DNA from: JAKOVR01 sp031415655
Lineage (GTDB): Bacteria > Actinomycetota > Acidimicrobiia > Acidimicrobiales > Acidimicrobilacustridaceae
Direction of reading: 5' to 3'
Length of the DNA: 64,000 nucleotides
NCBI GenBank assembly: GCA_031415655.1
Contig: JANOSD010000030.1
Coordinates: 7,541 to 71,540 of the forward strand
In this document: positions 25,494 through 35,544 of the stretch, one piece after another
How the letters are laid out: the number at the start of each line of letters is the position of its first letter
Numbering within the stretch: position 1 is the stretch's first letter
Made by a program: the position numbers and the translations under genes
Notes under the pieces: generated by a model
Told to the model about the DNA's origin: nothing
Seen by the model: only the letters and a program-made list of their open reading frames with translations
Database searches by the model: none

Positions 25494-26013
25494 CCCTGAA
25501 GTCTCGCAGACGACGCCGAGTGCCGGTGGTTAGCGACATCAAGTCTGACACGGACCTCGAGCGTGTCGCAGGTATGCCCGATTGCCGACCGCCGGCGGTT
25601 CGCTTGCCCGGCAGAGGTGAGCGAGGGCGTTGCGGCGGAAGGACTCGGTTGCGGTGGGGTGGAGGGACAGGGCTCGGTTCTTGGTTCGCGAACCTGCTCC
25701 CTCCCTATCGTCGCTCCCTCCCAATGGGCTAGCCGCTCCCGGGAGAGCCGGAAAGGGCGATAGCTCCTGGCCAGATCTGGGGACGGCTGAGCGCGTTGAG
25801 TTCCAAGCGATTGACGAGCCCGTACGGCGCGAGCCGTCCGGCGCATCGGCACGCTCGCCCGCGCCCTTGATCTCGTCTACATGCCGATAGGTGTCGTCGG
25901 ATGACGCTGGATTGGACTGGCGCGTGAGGCGGAGGCAATCCCCGGACGGCTGACCGCGTGGGCATTCAACCCGGCCGGACGGGAAACCGAGGCGACCATG
26001 CTTTCAATGGCGT
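25494..26013. other. Gene-free stretch after truncated ParA gene
   Basis: No complete gene is seen. In the frame after the ParA fragment, a short coiled-coil-like open stretch (TDQLTATETRLNAIESMVASV) continues past its stop, suggesting a rearranged junction. Confidence 0.35.
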
Positions 26014-26304
26014 TCAGGCGGGTTTCGGTGGCAGTGAGTTGGTCGGTGTGGGCGAAGGGGGTGCCGAGGCGTTCGGTGGCGGCGGCGTGTTGGTGGCGTC
26101 GGGGATGTCTCGTCGAAACGCTGCCGACAGATCGGCGAAGCCCGGTTCGTAGCTGAGTCCAAGCCGAGCGGCGGCCACTCCCCCGTCGGCATCGGCCTCC
26201 ACCACGACCGTCGGGCGGGCGGCCGAGCGAAGGTGTGCGAGGGCGACCGCCAGCGTGGACACACCGGGTGAGCTTTTCGCCGAACAGAAACTGAGCAACG
26301 TCAT
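26014..26304 (-). pseudogene. Truncated ParA/MinD-like ATPase
   Basis: The first 55 residues are the start of a ParA/CpaE-type ATPase: MTLLSFCSAKSSPGVSTLAVALAHL holds a deviant Walker A (K-x-x-P-G-V-S-T), and PTVVVEADADGGVAAARLGLS the switch strand. After about residue 65 the sequence turns into proline/asparagine-rich frame-shifted text and stops at 96 aa; normal proteins have over 250. Its ATG overlaps the SAF-domain gene stop. Downstream Tad/CpaF-like genes expected in such clusters are missing, so the module is broken. Confidence 0.7.
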
Positions 26305-27158
26305 CCGCCCGCCGCCTTCGCGGTCGTCGAAGACTTCACGGTGGTCGAGGTGTTGGTGTCGGTACCGGTGGTCGGTGTTTGGTCGGTGTTGGCGGCGACG
26401 ATCTCGGCGATCTTGTCGGCACTGAGATCCGGGGGAACCAGCATCAACCGGAGGCGTTTCTGAGCGGCGGCACTGGCGATCGGTGCGCCCTGCTCGAGCG
26501 GTACCCGCAACGACACGACAACATCGGGGTCGCCCTTCTCCTGCGCCAAGTCGTAGACCGTTCCCACCCCCAGCAGTCGAGCTGGCTCGACACCGGTCGA
26601 ACCGGACGGGACGAGAATTGCGGCGACACGGTCCCCGTGGCCCAACCGGTTGGTCGGCACCTCGCCAGGTTGCATCGAGGCCGCTATCACGGTGTCGCCG
26701 TCGCTCAGATCCGAGCTGGTGGCAAACATCGCTGGGTTGAGAAGCGTGCCTGCGGACAGCGGCGCCAAGGGCACGCGGTCGACGAGACTGTCGGCCCGTC
26801 CTGCCGGTGTGTAGGAGACGGCTTCGTCGGCGTTGATCGCCACCGACCGAAGATCAGCGGCGGTGATTGGTTCACCGGCAGGGAGGTTCCGGGCGGCGAC
26901 GAGGACCGTGGTCCGCGTCGACGACGCCGACACCAAGAACACGGTGACCAACGCGCCGGCGAGAATGAACACGAACCCGAACGCCATCGCCGACAATCGG
27001 CGTTGCGGCACCGACGACAGCTTGCGTTGGCCGAGCGGGGAACGCTGCGTCGCGATGGAGCCGTCGTGCGTGGCTGGTGTTGGGAGGTTGATAGGCATCG
27101 CCGGCGGCGGACTCGAAGGGGTTCGCCGTTTCGTGGTGCGGGGAGTGGTGGTGGTCAT
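26301..27158 (-). CDS. SAF-domain (CpaB/FlgA-like) membrane protein
   Basis: A 285-aa protein: proline-rich cytoplasmic head, one membrane helix (AFGFVFILAGALVTVFLVSAS), then a SAF domain (TVLVAARNLPAGEPITAADLRSVAIN ... RVPLAPLSAGTLLNPAMF) and a C-terminal RcpC/CpaB-like region ending in a Thr-rich tail. CpaB proteins belong to Tad-type pilus assembly; in actinobacterial mobile elements similar genes accompany ParA-like ATPases, as here. ATG 27158 is chosen. Confidence 0.82.
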   Translation of the reverse strand: MTTTTPRTTKRRTPSSPPPAMPINLPTPATHDGSIATQRSPLGQRKLSSVPQRRLSAMAFGFVFILAGALVTVFLVSASSTRTTVLVAARNLPAGEPITAADLRSVAINADEAVSYTPAGRADSLVDRVPLAPLSAGTLLNPAMFATSSDLSDGDTVIAASMQPGEVPTNRLGHGDRVAAILVPSGSTGVEPARLLGVGTVYDLAQEKGDPDVVVSLRVPLEQGAPIASAAAQKRLRLMLVPPDLSADKIAEIVAANTDQTPTTGTDTNTSTTVKSSTTAKAAGG

Positions 27159-27178
27159 GAGTGGAGTCCCGTTGGGGG

Positions 27179-28051
27179 TCAGGGGTGGCCTTCGTTGGTG
27201 ATCAGCGACTGGATCTGGTCGACTCGCCACGACAACGGGATGGAGCGGGTGACGACGCCGAGGTCGCCGCTTTGCCCGACGTTCGACGTCCACGTGAGAT
27301 GCCAGGAGATCGACACTGACCCGTAGAACCGGCCGTCGGGTGTGCGGCCGGAGCTGTGCTCGAACGTGTGAGAACAGTCCGTTGCCGACACGTTCGGGTT
27401 GTCGAGCGCGGCGCCGCTGCTGGTGCACGTGACGATGGCTCCGTCGCCCATCGTCCACTGCGCCTGCGTTGGTGTCGCGGTGACGGTGGCCGTCACTGCA
27501 CCGGCGGTGGCGCTACGGGAATCGGCGATGAAGTTGTCGGCTCGCAGCCAGGTGGCCACCCGCACGATTTGGTTGTCCGGTGTTGGCCACGTGCGAATGC
27601 TCGGCAGCGGAAGAACGATCTGGGCTCGGGCGTGCTGCGCCAGAACAGCTGGCGAGATCGGAGCAGGGGGCGCTGCGCCGCTCCACACAAACGGGTTTCC
27701 GGCGAGTACCTCGCCGGTGACCGTGTCGATGCACACCTGGTACACGAGCTCGCCGATCTCGATCGTTGACGTGTCCAGTTGCGGGGCGGCACCATCGGAA
27801 CCGTCCTGGGCGCTACCGGTTGAAAAGGTGCGACACGTCAAGGCGTGGCCGCCACCCGAACCAAACGGAGATGACCCGGACCCTCCGCCGCCTCCTGATC
27901 CGGACCCGGGCACGCCAACCCCAATCGAACCGCCATCAGGGGACGGCGTTGGGGTGAAGACGGGACCGCACGAACTGCAGGCTTGTGCGGCGGGGAGCGA
28001 GATCGAGAGGGAGGCGAGGAAGGCGAACGTAACTAAAGCGATCCGGCGCAA
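27179..28051 (-). CDS. Secreted protein of unknown function
   Basis: A protein of about 290 aa. From a TTG at 28051, preceded by AAGGAG seven bases upstream, it reads LRRIALVTFAFLASLSISLPAAQACSS, a signal peptide with a cysteine at the cleavage region. A glycine-rich linker follows, then a beta-rich domain (WTMGDGAIVTC, CSHTFEHSSGRTPDGRFYGSVSISWHLTW). It overlaps the upstream lipoprotein gene by 19 bp and precedes the CpaB-like gene, so probably belongs to the same surface or transfer module. The ATG at 28102 has no ribosome site. Confidence 0.65.
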   Translation of the reverse strand: MRRIALVTFAFLASLSISLPAAQACSSCGPVFTPTPSPDGGSIGVGVPGSGSGGGGGSGSSPFGSGGGHALTCRTFSTGSAQDGSDGAAPQLDTSTIEIGELVYQVCIDTVTGEVLAGNPFVWSGAAPPAPISPAVLAQHARAQIVLPLPSIRTWPTPDNQIVRVATWLRADNFIADSRSATAGAVTATVTATPTQAQWTMGDGAIVTCTSSGAALDNPNVSATDCSHTFEHSSGRTPDGRFYGSVSISWHLTWTSNVGQSGDLGVVTRSIPLSWRVDQIQSLITNEGHP

Positions 28052-28707
28052 GCCGTCACTCCTTCCGCTTCCCCCTGATTGACCAGATCTGTGACCTTCC
28101 ACGTCCCCCCGACGAGCCGCAGAACGGCCCGGCGCTGCAAGGTGGCCACCTTGTCGTTGATGATGCGTCCCGACTCGATCTCGAAGACGATCCCGTCATC
28201 CACCGTGCACTCGAGGATGGTGGCGGTGCCGTCGTCCTCGAACCGCAAGTCCAACAACGTCGTGGACTCGATCGACGGCTCCGGTTTACGGGCCGCCTGC
28301 CCCACCAGCGATCGGCTGATGAACAGGTTCTTCAACTTGTCGAGCATCGGTTCGGCGAACGTTTCAGCGAGGGCAGGGGTGCTGGCCTTCGAGGTGAGCG
28401 CCGCCTCAGCCATCGCGTCGAGCGCACGGCCATACGCGGCGAGAACCTCGCGGCTACCGGTGCTTTCGGGCAACGTCCCCCGAATCCTGGGTCCGGCGTC
28501 GGTGGTTGCGGTGCCAGGGGTGGTAGCCGGCGCGGCGGTGGACGGAGCGCCCGACGACGGGGTTTGAGTCGACAACGAGTTCGACGCCGTAGCGACCGGA
28601 CCAGCGGCGACCGATGGCGGCGAAGGCGACGGGCTACATGCGCCAGCCGCAAGGGCCGAATACATGACCACACCCACAAGGGGCGCTACCGCCCGGCGTC
28701 TGAACAT
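28033..28707 (-). CDS. Lipoprotein of the CpaB-like cluster
   Basis: A 224-aa lipoprotein: MFRRRAVAPLVGVVMYSALAAGACSPS has the lipobox LAAGAC. After a Ser/Thr/Pro-rich linker comes a domain with REVLAAYGRALDAMAEAALTS and FEIESGRIINDKVATLQRRAVLRLVGGTWKVTDL, an NTF2-like arrangement common in conjugation-associated lipoproteins. ATG 28707 is the start. It is the first gene of a four-gene operon running to 26014. Confidence 0.65.
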   Translation of the reverse strand: MFRRRAVAPLVGVVMYSALAAGACSPSPSPPSVAAGPVATASNSLSTQTPSSGAPSTAAPATTPGTATTDAGPRIRGTLPESTGSREVLAAYGRALDAMAEAALTSKASTPALAETFAEPMLDKLKNLFISRSLVGQAARKPEPSIESTTLLDLRFEDDGTATILECTVDDGIVFEIESGRIINDKVATLQRRAVLRLVGGTWKVTDLVNQGEAEGVTACAGSL

Positions 28708-29323
28708 CAAGTGACACGTATGACTGATCGGGCGGCTCCTGGCAAGAGGCAATTGTTCTATCAGCGCCACTGAAACAGCGTCGACTGGCATAGCGGGCGC
28801 GGAGAGTGGGATCTGGGGAAGCATTCGGCGTACTACACGCCATTCCACCCCAACCGCCGGACACCACGTGCCCAAGTTCACATGCTGATCGGGCGAGGAC
28901 TTCCCGTGGCATGTTCACACCGAGTCGAGGGCCACGGTCAGGTTGCCCGCTCAGGGTGCGGTCACCGCGCTGGCCACCATCTCCGATGACTGCATCGCTG
29001 AGGCCCCACGAGAATCCACCCACTCAACTCGCCGGCCGCTAGGCACCGGCCGGCAGACGCGTGGACCGAAGACCGACCCCGACGGACCGGCCCAAGGAAG
29101 GAGCCGTCTTGGAGTTCCGATGCCACTTGCCATGCTCGACTTCAGTTGCCGGGCGACAGTCGGCGTCGCCCTGCTCACCGACCCCACGCCATCGACCGAT
29201 ACGACAAAGACCTCCCAGGGACTGGCGATACCCGACTACGGGCGCCAACCCACACAACCGGCCGGCCGCTTCTTGCCCAGCGCGTCGCGAAAAACCGAGC
29301 AGCTGGTTGGACGGCGCCCAAGA
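28708..29323. other. Intergenic region between two minus-strand operons
   Basis: It should hold the promoter of the CpaB-like operon and the end of the tubulin-like operon. I see no convincing gene or terminator. Confidence 0.35.
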
Positions 29324-32143
29324 TCAGTAAAGCCGGTCGCCGTCACCGTCACTCTGTGCAGCATTGACGTGAGCTGGTTCAGGGTCGGAACTCCGAGCGG
29401 CGAAGCAGAGGTAGCTCGATGTTGGTCTGCGGGAGGACAGATCGAGTCGAATACTTCGAGCAATGTATGAACCTTGTTGATCGGTCGTCGGCGACGCGGC
29501 GGCCAATTGGTAGCCTCCCACCCCACCCGGATCAGCGCCCCACATCCAAATACTCGTCGAACTCACGGCCGCAGCACCGTCGACGAGATCCTCCGCGGTC
29601 CACAGACGGGAGTCGAACGGCTGTGCTCCAGCCGCCGGTGGCGTAAGCCCAAGAAAGTCATCGACGGACCGATACTGTTGGCCGTCTACCTCGACGGACC
29701 CGACGTCGTGAAACACATCGGCCGGGGGAAGGCCAGCACAGAAGGTTGCAACCGCCGACACAGCTTGATCACGGGCGAGCTCCTGTGGCCGCTTTGTGCG
29801 CAACGTCTCGAGTAGCGCGGTCCGGGCACCGTTCGGCTGAAAGGGCGTATCGACGTCAGCACTGAGCCGCTGCTGGTTGGTCGAGCCGGTGGCGATCGCC
29901 GTCGTTGCCTCGGCTTGTTGGGCGACGGCTTCGTAGCAGGCACCAAGCCAGCCAACATGAATCAGGTCATGGCGTGCTCGAGTACCAAGCAGTTGAACGT
30001 GTTCGTCGCTGGGCCGCGCTTCGGTGATCTGGATGGCGTAGGCATCTTCGAAAATGGGAGTCAAACTTTCACGTACTTCGCCCCCGTAGGGGGTCCATGG
30101 ATGATGAAGAATCCAGCCGATGATTTCGGCCCACTCGATGTACTGCTGGTAGATCGCCCCCAACCGAACGGTTTCCTGGCTGGATACGCGTAGGTCGCTT
30201 AATGCCTGCTTGTAGCTGGCGATCGTCCGTTCCGCATTGGCCTCCCACTTGTAGATCGCCCGGAGGTACTCCCGAAAGAGAATGAAGGAGATAAGGAACG
30301 CCGTGACCAGTAGTATTGGTGTGACCGCGGGTGCATTGGGACGAACCTCTTCCCAGCGCCAAAGCGTGACGACTCCCGCTATTGTAAATAAGAACGTGAC
30401 CAGCCAGGCGCGATTCAAATGGCGTAATCTCGTGGAAGGTTCGTGGAAATCAATGTTGCTCCAACCCTCAACTACGATCGGTAGGGCCGACTTCATTTTC
30501 ACATCAGCCTCATTGAGCTGTCCGCCGATTCGTTCGCTCAATTGCCAAAGGAAAGAGAGGTGACGCGAGAGGATCCAGTCGAGTATCCGAGCGAGTTCAT
30601 GGTCGACTTGTTCTTGGACCTGCCGGTCGCTGGGTATCGGGTTGCTGCCAGCGAGCAGCTTGATTCGCTCGGATGCACTGCGAAGATCGGTCTCCAACCG
30701 TCGAGCGAGGTACGCATCGCATGCAGAGACCCGGATGCCTGACCATTGGGACAGGCCGGTACCCAGGATGACATGCGCCGAAAGCTCAAAGTAGTCGTTG
30801 TCGGGATCAGAAACGATCAGTTCAGGCCGGGTTATGAGTTGACGACGCGAGCCGACGGTGTCGATAGGGAGTTCTGATGGGGGTTCGCTTCCGTCCACGA
30901 TCGCAAAGCAGAAGCGCCGCAGCGCCTGCCACAGGACCGGCGTCGGTCCAACCGTTGTTCTCGCACCGAGCAGCGTGAGGATTCGAGTCGCCTCATTAGT
31001 GACGTGTTCAAGTTCCGGGCTCGCTGCGGCGTCTCGATCGGCGGGCTCGCCGCCGAGCCGCGCGACGAAAAGGCCGTCGTCCCCAAAGGCGAAGTTTGTG
31101 GCCCGATCTTCGGCGAGCTCAGTGACGGCTTGGCGGAGCCGTCCGACCGCCGCTTCCGGGAGACGGACGACAGACGCCCAGAAGTAGCGAAAGATCAGCG
31201 CTAGGGACTTGAGGATTCCAATCGGGGTTGGCTGGGGTGCGTCTAGTTGTCGGCCCGGATTGAACCGCAGCATGCCATCATCCAGTGCGCCTGCCGCCTC
31301 GAGGGCGTCTGCCAGAACTGTTGCCGGATTGGAAGCTTGGAGCGGCTGGTCTCCCGTACCTTCGTCGGAAGGCAAGTCCCAACCAGTGTCACCGGCTTCA
31401 CCAATCGCTGCGACGGCAATCTCGTCGACGATGTCACGGCTTCGGACGACTCGTACAAACGCCCGCGCGGTGATCGGGTCGGGTTCGCCGTCGGACGACT
31501 CTGAAGACCTATCGAATGGTCCACTTTCCATCCCGGACCACATGCCGCCCACCGTGGCGACGTGCAGTGCCGCGTGCGAGATGAGGTTTCCGGGGTGGGC
31601 CACACCGACGCTCGAGTGTCGGTCGCTCACTTCGTCTTCAGGAGAGACAAGTAAGTTAGCTTGCCAGCCCGGTTGAAGAATCTGTGGATCAACAGATTCC
31701 GCTCCCGTCACGGGGATGAGCAGGTTCAGCTTCGCCATCGTGCTGGACGCAGGAATGTTGGGCCGTAGTTGCTCGACAAAGTTGTTCGTGTGGCGGGCGA
31801 TCTCGACATCGCCGCTGGAGCCGAGCGTCAGCATGTGGACCATAACTATCCGGCACACCTCGTACGCGGTGACACCGAGGGACGGCAGAAACTGAACCAA
31901 TCGAGCACCATCAGCCTCAACAAGGGTGGCACTAATCGCGCGCATACCCGTGGCATTCAACGGAGTAGCTCTGCCTCCAACGTCGCTTGGTCCCAGGGAC
32001 CGCCCGTCTAACCACCACGAGGAATCGATCAAGCCAGCCGCAGCCCAGATCATCATCTGGTCCATGAGCTTCTGCGCCTCGTCCGAGCCATCCGTAATGA
32101 TCACCGTGGCGGCCACTGTTCCAGCAGCTTGCCCTCCCTTCAC
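29324..32143 (-). CDS. 939-aa membrane protein of the tubulin-like/vWA operon
   Basis: A very large protein, last in the seven-gene operon. Its GTG start overlaps the tubulin-like gene's TAG (TAGTG). Two adjacent membrane helices lie near residues 585-630 (AWLVTFLFTIAGVVTLW and ILLVTAFLISFILF), with cytoplasmic domains on both sides. The N-terminus (ATVIITDGSDEAQKLMDQMMIWAAAGLIDSSWWLDG) suggests an alpha/beta domain; helices after the membrane hairpin (WEANAERTIASYKQALSDLRVSSQETVRLGAIYQQYIEWAEIIGWILHHPW) look coiled. I recognise no enzymatic motif. Probably a membrane platform for the tubulin-like partner. Confidence 0.75.
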   Translation of the reverse strand: MKGGQAAGTVAATVIITDGSDEAQKLMDQMMIWAAAGLIDSSWWLDGRSLGPSDVGGRATPLNATGMRAISATLVEADGARLVQFLPSLGVTAYEVCRIVMVHMLTLGSSGDVEIARHTNNFVEQLRPNIPASSTMAKLNLLIPVTGAESVDPQILQPGWQANLLVSPEDEVSDRHSSVGVAHPGNLISHAALHVATVGGMWSGMESGPFDRSSESSDGEPDPITARAFVRVVRSRDIVDEIAVAAIGEAGDTGWDLPSDEGTGDQPLQASNPATVLADALEAAGALDDGMLRFNPGRQLDAPQPTPIGILKSLALIFRYFWASVVRLPEAAVGRLRQAVTELAEDRATNFAFGDDGLFVARLGGEPADRDAAASPELEHVTNEATRILTLLGARTTVGPTPVLWQALRRFCFAIVDGSEPPSELPIDTVGSRRQLITRPELIVSDPDNDYFELSAHVILGTGLSQWSGIRVSACDAYLARRLETDLRSASERIKLLAGSNPIPSDRQVQEQVDHELARILDWILSRHLSFLWQLSERIGGQLNEADVKMKSALPIVVEGWSNIDFHEPSTRLRHLNRAWLVTFLFTIAGVVTLWRWEEVRPNAPAVTPILLVTAFLISFILFREYLRAIYKWEANAERTIASYKQALSDLRVSSQETVRLGAIYQQYIEWAEIIGWILHHPWTPYGGEVRESLTPIFEDAYAIQITEARPSDEHVQLLGTRARHDLIHVGWLGACYEAVAQQAEATTAIATGSTNQQRLSADVDTPFQPNGARTALLETLRTKRPQELARDQAVSAVATFCAGLPPADVFHDVGSVEVDGQQYRSVDDFLGLTPPAAGAQPFDSRLWTAEDLVDGAAAVSSTSIWMWGADPGGVGGYQLAAASPTTDQQGSYIARSIRLDLSSRRPTSSYLCFAARSSDPEPAHVNAAQSDGDGDRLY

Positions 32144-35100
32144 TAGAAGTCACCCTCGGACATGACGGCGGTCTCCAAGGCTTCAATGATGTAGCGGAAT
32201 GCGTTGGTGACGTCTGTTCGTAGCTCCCAGACGCGAGGAACCGAAAAGAACTTCAGCATGTCGACGTCCTTGGCAAACAATTCGAGGTAGCTCTTCTCCC
32301 GCGCCTTCATGTATTGGATGAGTGCATTGCCGCGCTCGGACGGCGAATCGGACCGAGAGCCGGCGTTTGTGGGGGCTGGAACGGGAGCCGATTCCTGGAT
32401 CGTGCCTCGGTGATCGACAATCACGCCCTCCTGTACCCAGCGACTCACCGTTGTGTTGAGTGAGGAAAAGTCGCTCACGTTATCTTCACCGTTTTCCCCG
32501 AGTTTCCGTAGGCGGGCATAAGGGAGCATGGCTAGCTCCCCATCTGCCCTTGAGGCGAAATCCAACATGGCGAGCGGAAGCGACTCGAGTACCGCGGGTA
32601 GGTAGTCGTAGTCATGGAATACAGCGGGGCCGATGAGTGGTGTGGGGAATGACAGCATCGCTCGCTTCTCCGGCGAATAGATCTTGACAATCCGAGTGGT
32701 CTTGTCGACGGTGACTTGGTCGAGCGACCGCGCGATGAACCAGCCGCGAACCATCGACTCTCGAACGTCTGGAGTGGTGGGAATGAAGGAGGCGAGCGGC
32801 CGGGCACGACGCCACCTCCAGAACTCTTCACGTTGGTCGGCGGACTGGCTTCGAGCGGCCCACTCGTCCGCAATCGGCTTCATAATCGAGTTGAATACCA
32901 CAGGCTCGTATGGTGACTCGAGGACGGTAAATATGTCGACTCGCTCGGCGTTGCCCTCCCCAAATGCGGTCTTGACGTCCTCGGTCAGTTGATGGCGTGC
33001 CTCGAGTACCTCCTCGGCGATCTCCCGAGCCTTGGTTCCCGGGGGAAATGGCATTTCCGTGAATAGCATCTTCCATGAGGGCTTGTCCTGGTCGTGGGTG
33101 CGCGCCAGTACTTGCGGGGAGATGTCGACGAGTGGCTTCGCAGCATCGACGGCGCTCATGAACTCGCCTCGGAACGCGGTCAGACGCCGATCCAATTCTG
33201 CCGGCTCAACGTCGGGTGAGAGATAGCTCTTCAGGCTTTCGGAAACGTACGAACCCAACGCAGTATCGGTTCGGTTTACCCAAGCCCTGGATCGATCGAG
33301 GAGTTCCTCGGGTTTCGTGCGCAGCTCGAACCGGGCCTTTGACCCCGAACCTGCAACATCACGGACGACGTCCGGATGGCTCGGGTGCCATTGCTGCCGC
33401 ACGGAAATCATTTGTTGTGCCCCGTCGATTTCCGTGATGTTCCCCGTGATGAGGTCCATGACCGCCTCGGTGAAAGCGCCGTCGGGATCCGCGGCCTTGG
33501 TCGAGTCGATAATTTTGCGGTCGAACTCGTCTGTGTAGCTGGTCGGAGCAAGCAGTAACCGTTCATTCTGCGAAGGAGTGAATCGCGATGGCACCACCCG
33601 GTGATCGGGCCAACTGGCGACAATTGATGCAGGTGCGCCAGGACGTTGTGATTCGGCCACGGCCAGAACGTCGGTGCCCGTGCGCAGCGCATTGCGTAGC
33701 GGTTGGATGAGATTGGCTTTGATATCGGTAATTAGTTCCGTCGCAAGACTTATCAAATCGGCCTCTGCCCGCCATTCCATGCACTCGACAGCGCGTTGTA
33801 CCCCGGCACGAATCTGCGGGTTTGCCGGCATGATCTTGGTGTCGCCTGCCTTGCCAATCTCTTCCGCCACGAACTCCTCGAGCTTTGACGCGTATCCGAG
33901 GAGGTTGGCCCTTTCAAGCGGGAGTTCACCCAAAACAAACTGCAGTTCCGAGTCGAGCCGGTCGAGCAGGGCAACGGTGACATGGAGACCATCACGGGCG
34001 GCGGTCTTGGCGACCAAGTCAGTCAGCTTTTCGGAAAGGCTGTATGCCCATACCCGGGCCTCATCGAGGCGTTTGGCGCGTTCTTCATCGGCAAAAGACC
34101 CGGCGAGTTGCTGGGCTCGGGCCACTGCGAGCGTTGTCCACTTTTTTGGAGCTGCGCCCTTCTCGTTGCCAACAGAGATCTCCCCCACGACGGTCGAGAC
34201 GATTGCATCCATTCTGGATCGTCGGTCCGGCGGCCGAAGCGCGTCAAGCACAGCGTTGCGGTCCTTGCCCCGCTCATCGAGGCCGGATGCGACGATGAAG
34301 GCCCGCACTCGGGCGACCACCAACTCTTCAATCGCGGCCTGGCTATCGAACTCCTGGCCAGGGGTGCGTCCCTCTTCATGACGCCGTAAAAGTCGCTCGA
34401 CCGCCCCGCGGGCGAGACGCTCGGTTGAATAGCGCGCGAAGCGGTCTCGGCCAAGGGAGACTCGCCCGAACCCGACGGCGGAGAAGGGCATTTCGCGCCC
34501 GTTCTCATGGAGAGGAAGGTGGTCGGTGAGGGAGGCGGAGGACGCGTAGTTGGCTTCGAAATAGGCACCGAGAAAGTCCTGTATCTTCGGACTCACCGTC
34601 CAAGCGGCCAGCGCCTTTCCGGCCGCACGATAGACTTCGTTCTGCAGGGTGAAGGTGACCTCGCCGTTTGAGTTTCCCACGATGATCGGGTAGCGGGGGC
34701 CTCGGCGTTGGAAGGATCCGGGGACGATCTGCGCCCGCTCGAAGAGGGCGAATTCCTCCTCAAATCCCCCCGTATTGGGCCCGCGCCAATTCCAGAAACC
34801 AGCCATCACCTCTGACAGAGTGGCAAGCGCGTTGGCCTGAACGCCTTTGCGTTGTGAGGGGGCCAATGCGTTGAAAACATCGGGAGCGAACAGGAACCCG
34901 AAGGACCGATCGGCCCAGATCTCGCCGGTTGCCCGCAACACGTCGCATACGTCGAGCACGGCTCCTGCGCCAGATCCGCCCGCCATCGACGAGACCACTA
35001 CCGCCACGGGGCTCGGGACTTTGGCACCTTCTTCCGCCCCGAAGCGCTTCGATACCTGTGCGAGCTCCGTAGCGATCCCCGCTCCCTGGAGCTTGTCCAC

Positions 35101-35532
35101 AGCGGTCCGAATGGCTTCGTTGACCTTCTTGAGGTTGGTGACGGTGATGACACGACCGAGTGTGCGGTACTGCCCAGCGCCCTTTTCGACAGGAACTGCG
35201 ACGCGATTCGGGTCTGGGCGCCACCCAGCCAGCGCGTTTCGGACATTTGCGTTGTGCTCAGCACCTGTGATGAGTGCGTGGTCGATCGTCTTGTAGACAA
35301 TGCCATCAGCGACCAACCCGACGTAGTTCGAGGCGGGGAGTTGGGCACCGAGGTCGGCGTCGGCTCCGTCGGCGAGAGTGGGCACATCGATGTGTAAGAA
35401 CTGCCACGCCGCTGGGATGTCGCCGGGGTAGCCGACTTCGTCCAAACGATTCCGGAGTTCGTCGCGCAGAGTCCACAGCGTCTTGCCGCCGGACCCGCCG
35501 ACACCAATGAACAAGAATGGCCTGAGCATCAT
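32143..35532 (-). CDS. Tubulin/FtsZ-like GTPase (Tubulin_2, FtsZl-1-like)
   Basis: A 1129-aa protein. The N-terminal 350 residues are tubulin-like: FLFIGVGGSGGKTLW replaces the first nucleotide-binding loop, and AVVVSSMAGGSGAGAVLDVCDVLR (glycine motif at residues 185-190) corresponds to the GGGTGTG loop of FtsZ. The remaining 750 residues are long helical and mixed domains without motifs I can name. AGGAGAAG precedes the start. Makarova and Koonin (2010) described an FtsZ-superfamily family (FtsZl-1) encoded with vWA and OmpA-type proteins and proposed a membrane-remodelling role; the neighbours here fit. GTP binding is inferred. Confidence 0.85.
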   Translation of the reverse strand: MMLRPFLFIGVGGSGGKTLWTLRDELRNRLDEVGYPGDIPAAWQFLHIDVPTLADGADADLGAQLPASNYVGLVADGIVYKTIDHALITGAEHNANVRNALAGWRPDPNRVAVPVEKGAGQYRTLGRVITVTNLKKVNEAIRTAVDKLQGAGIATELAQVSKRFGAEEGAKVPSPVAVVVSSMAGGSGAGAVLDVCDVLRATGEIWADRSFGFLFAPDVFNALAPSQRKGVQANALATLSEVMAGFWNWRGPNTGGFEEEFALFERAQIVPGSFQRRGPRYPIIVGNSNGEVTFTLQNEVYRAAGKALAAWTVSPKIQDFLGAYFEANYASSASLTDHLPLHENGREMPFSAVGFGRVSLGRDRFARYSTERLARGAVERLLRRHEEGRTPGQEFDSQAAIEELVVARVRAFIVASGLDERGKDRNAVLDALRPPDRRSRMDAIVSTVVGEISVGNEKGAAPKKWTTLAVARAQQLAGSFADEERAKRLDEARVWAYSLSEKLTDLVAKTAARDGLHVTVALLDRLDSELQFVLGELPLERANLLGYASKLEEFVAEEIGKAGDTKIMPANPQIRAGVQRAVECMEWRAEADLISLATELITDIKANLIQPLRNALRTGTDVLAVAESQRPGAPASIVASWPDHRVVPSRFTPSQNERLLLAPTSYTDEFDRKIIDSTKAADPDGAFTEAVMDLITGNITEIDGAQQMISVRQQWHPSHPDVVRDVAGSGSKARFELRTKPEELLDRSRAWVNRTDTALGSYVSESLKSYLSPDVEPAELDRRLTAFRGEFMSAVDAAKPLVDISPQVLARTHDQDKPSWKMLFTEMPFPPGTKAREIAEEVLEARHQLTEDVKTAFGEGNAERVDIFTVLESPYEPVVFNSIMKPIADEWAARSQSADQREEFWRWRRARPLASFIPTTPDVRESMVRGWFIARSLDQVTVDKTTRIVKIYSPEKRAMLSFPTPLIGPAVFHDYDYLPAVLESLPLAMLDFASRADGELAMLPYARLRKLGENGEDNVSDFSSLNTTVSRWVQEGVIVDHRGTIQESAPVPAPTNAGSRSDSPSERGNALIQYMKAREKSYLELFAKDVDMLKFFSVPRVWELRTDVTNAFRYIIEALETAVMSEGDF

Positions 35533-35544
35533 GATTGACTTCTC

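Noticed and set aside
25490..25852. 120-aa minus-strand frame upstream of the BLIP-like lipoprotein
   Set aside because: Arginine/proline/serine-rich, no motif, no ribosome site; probably non-coding.
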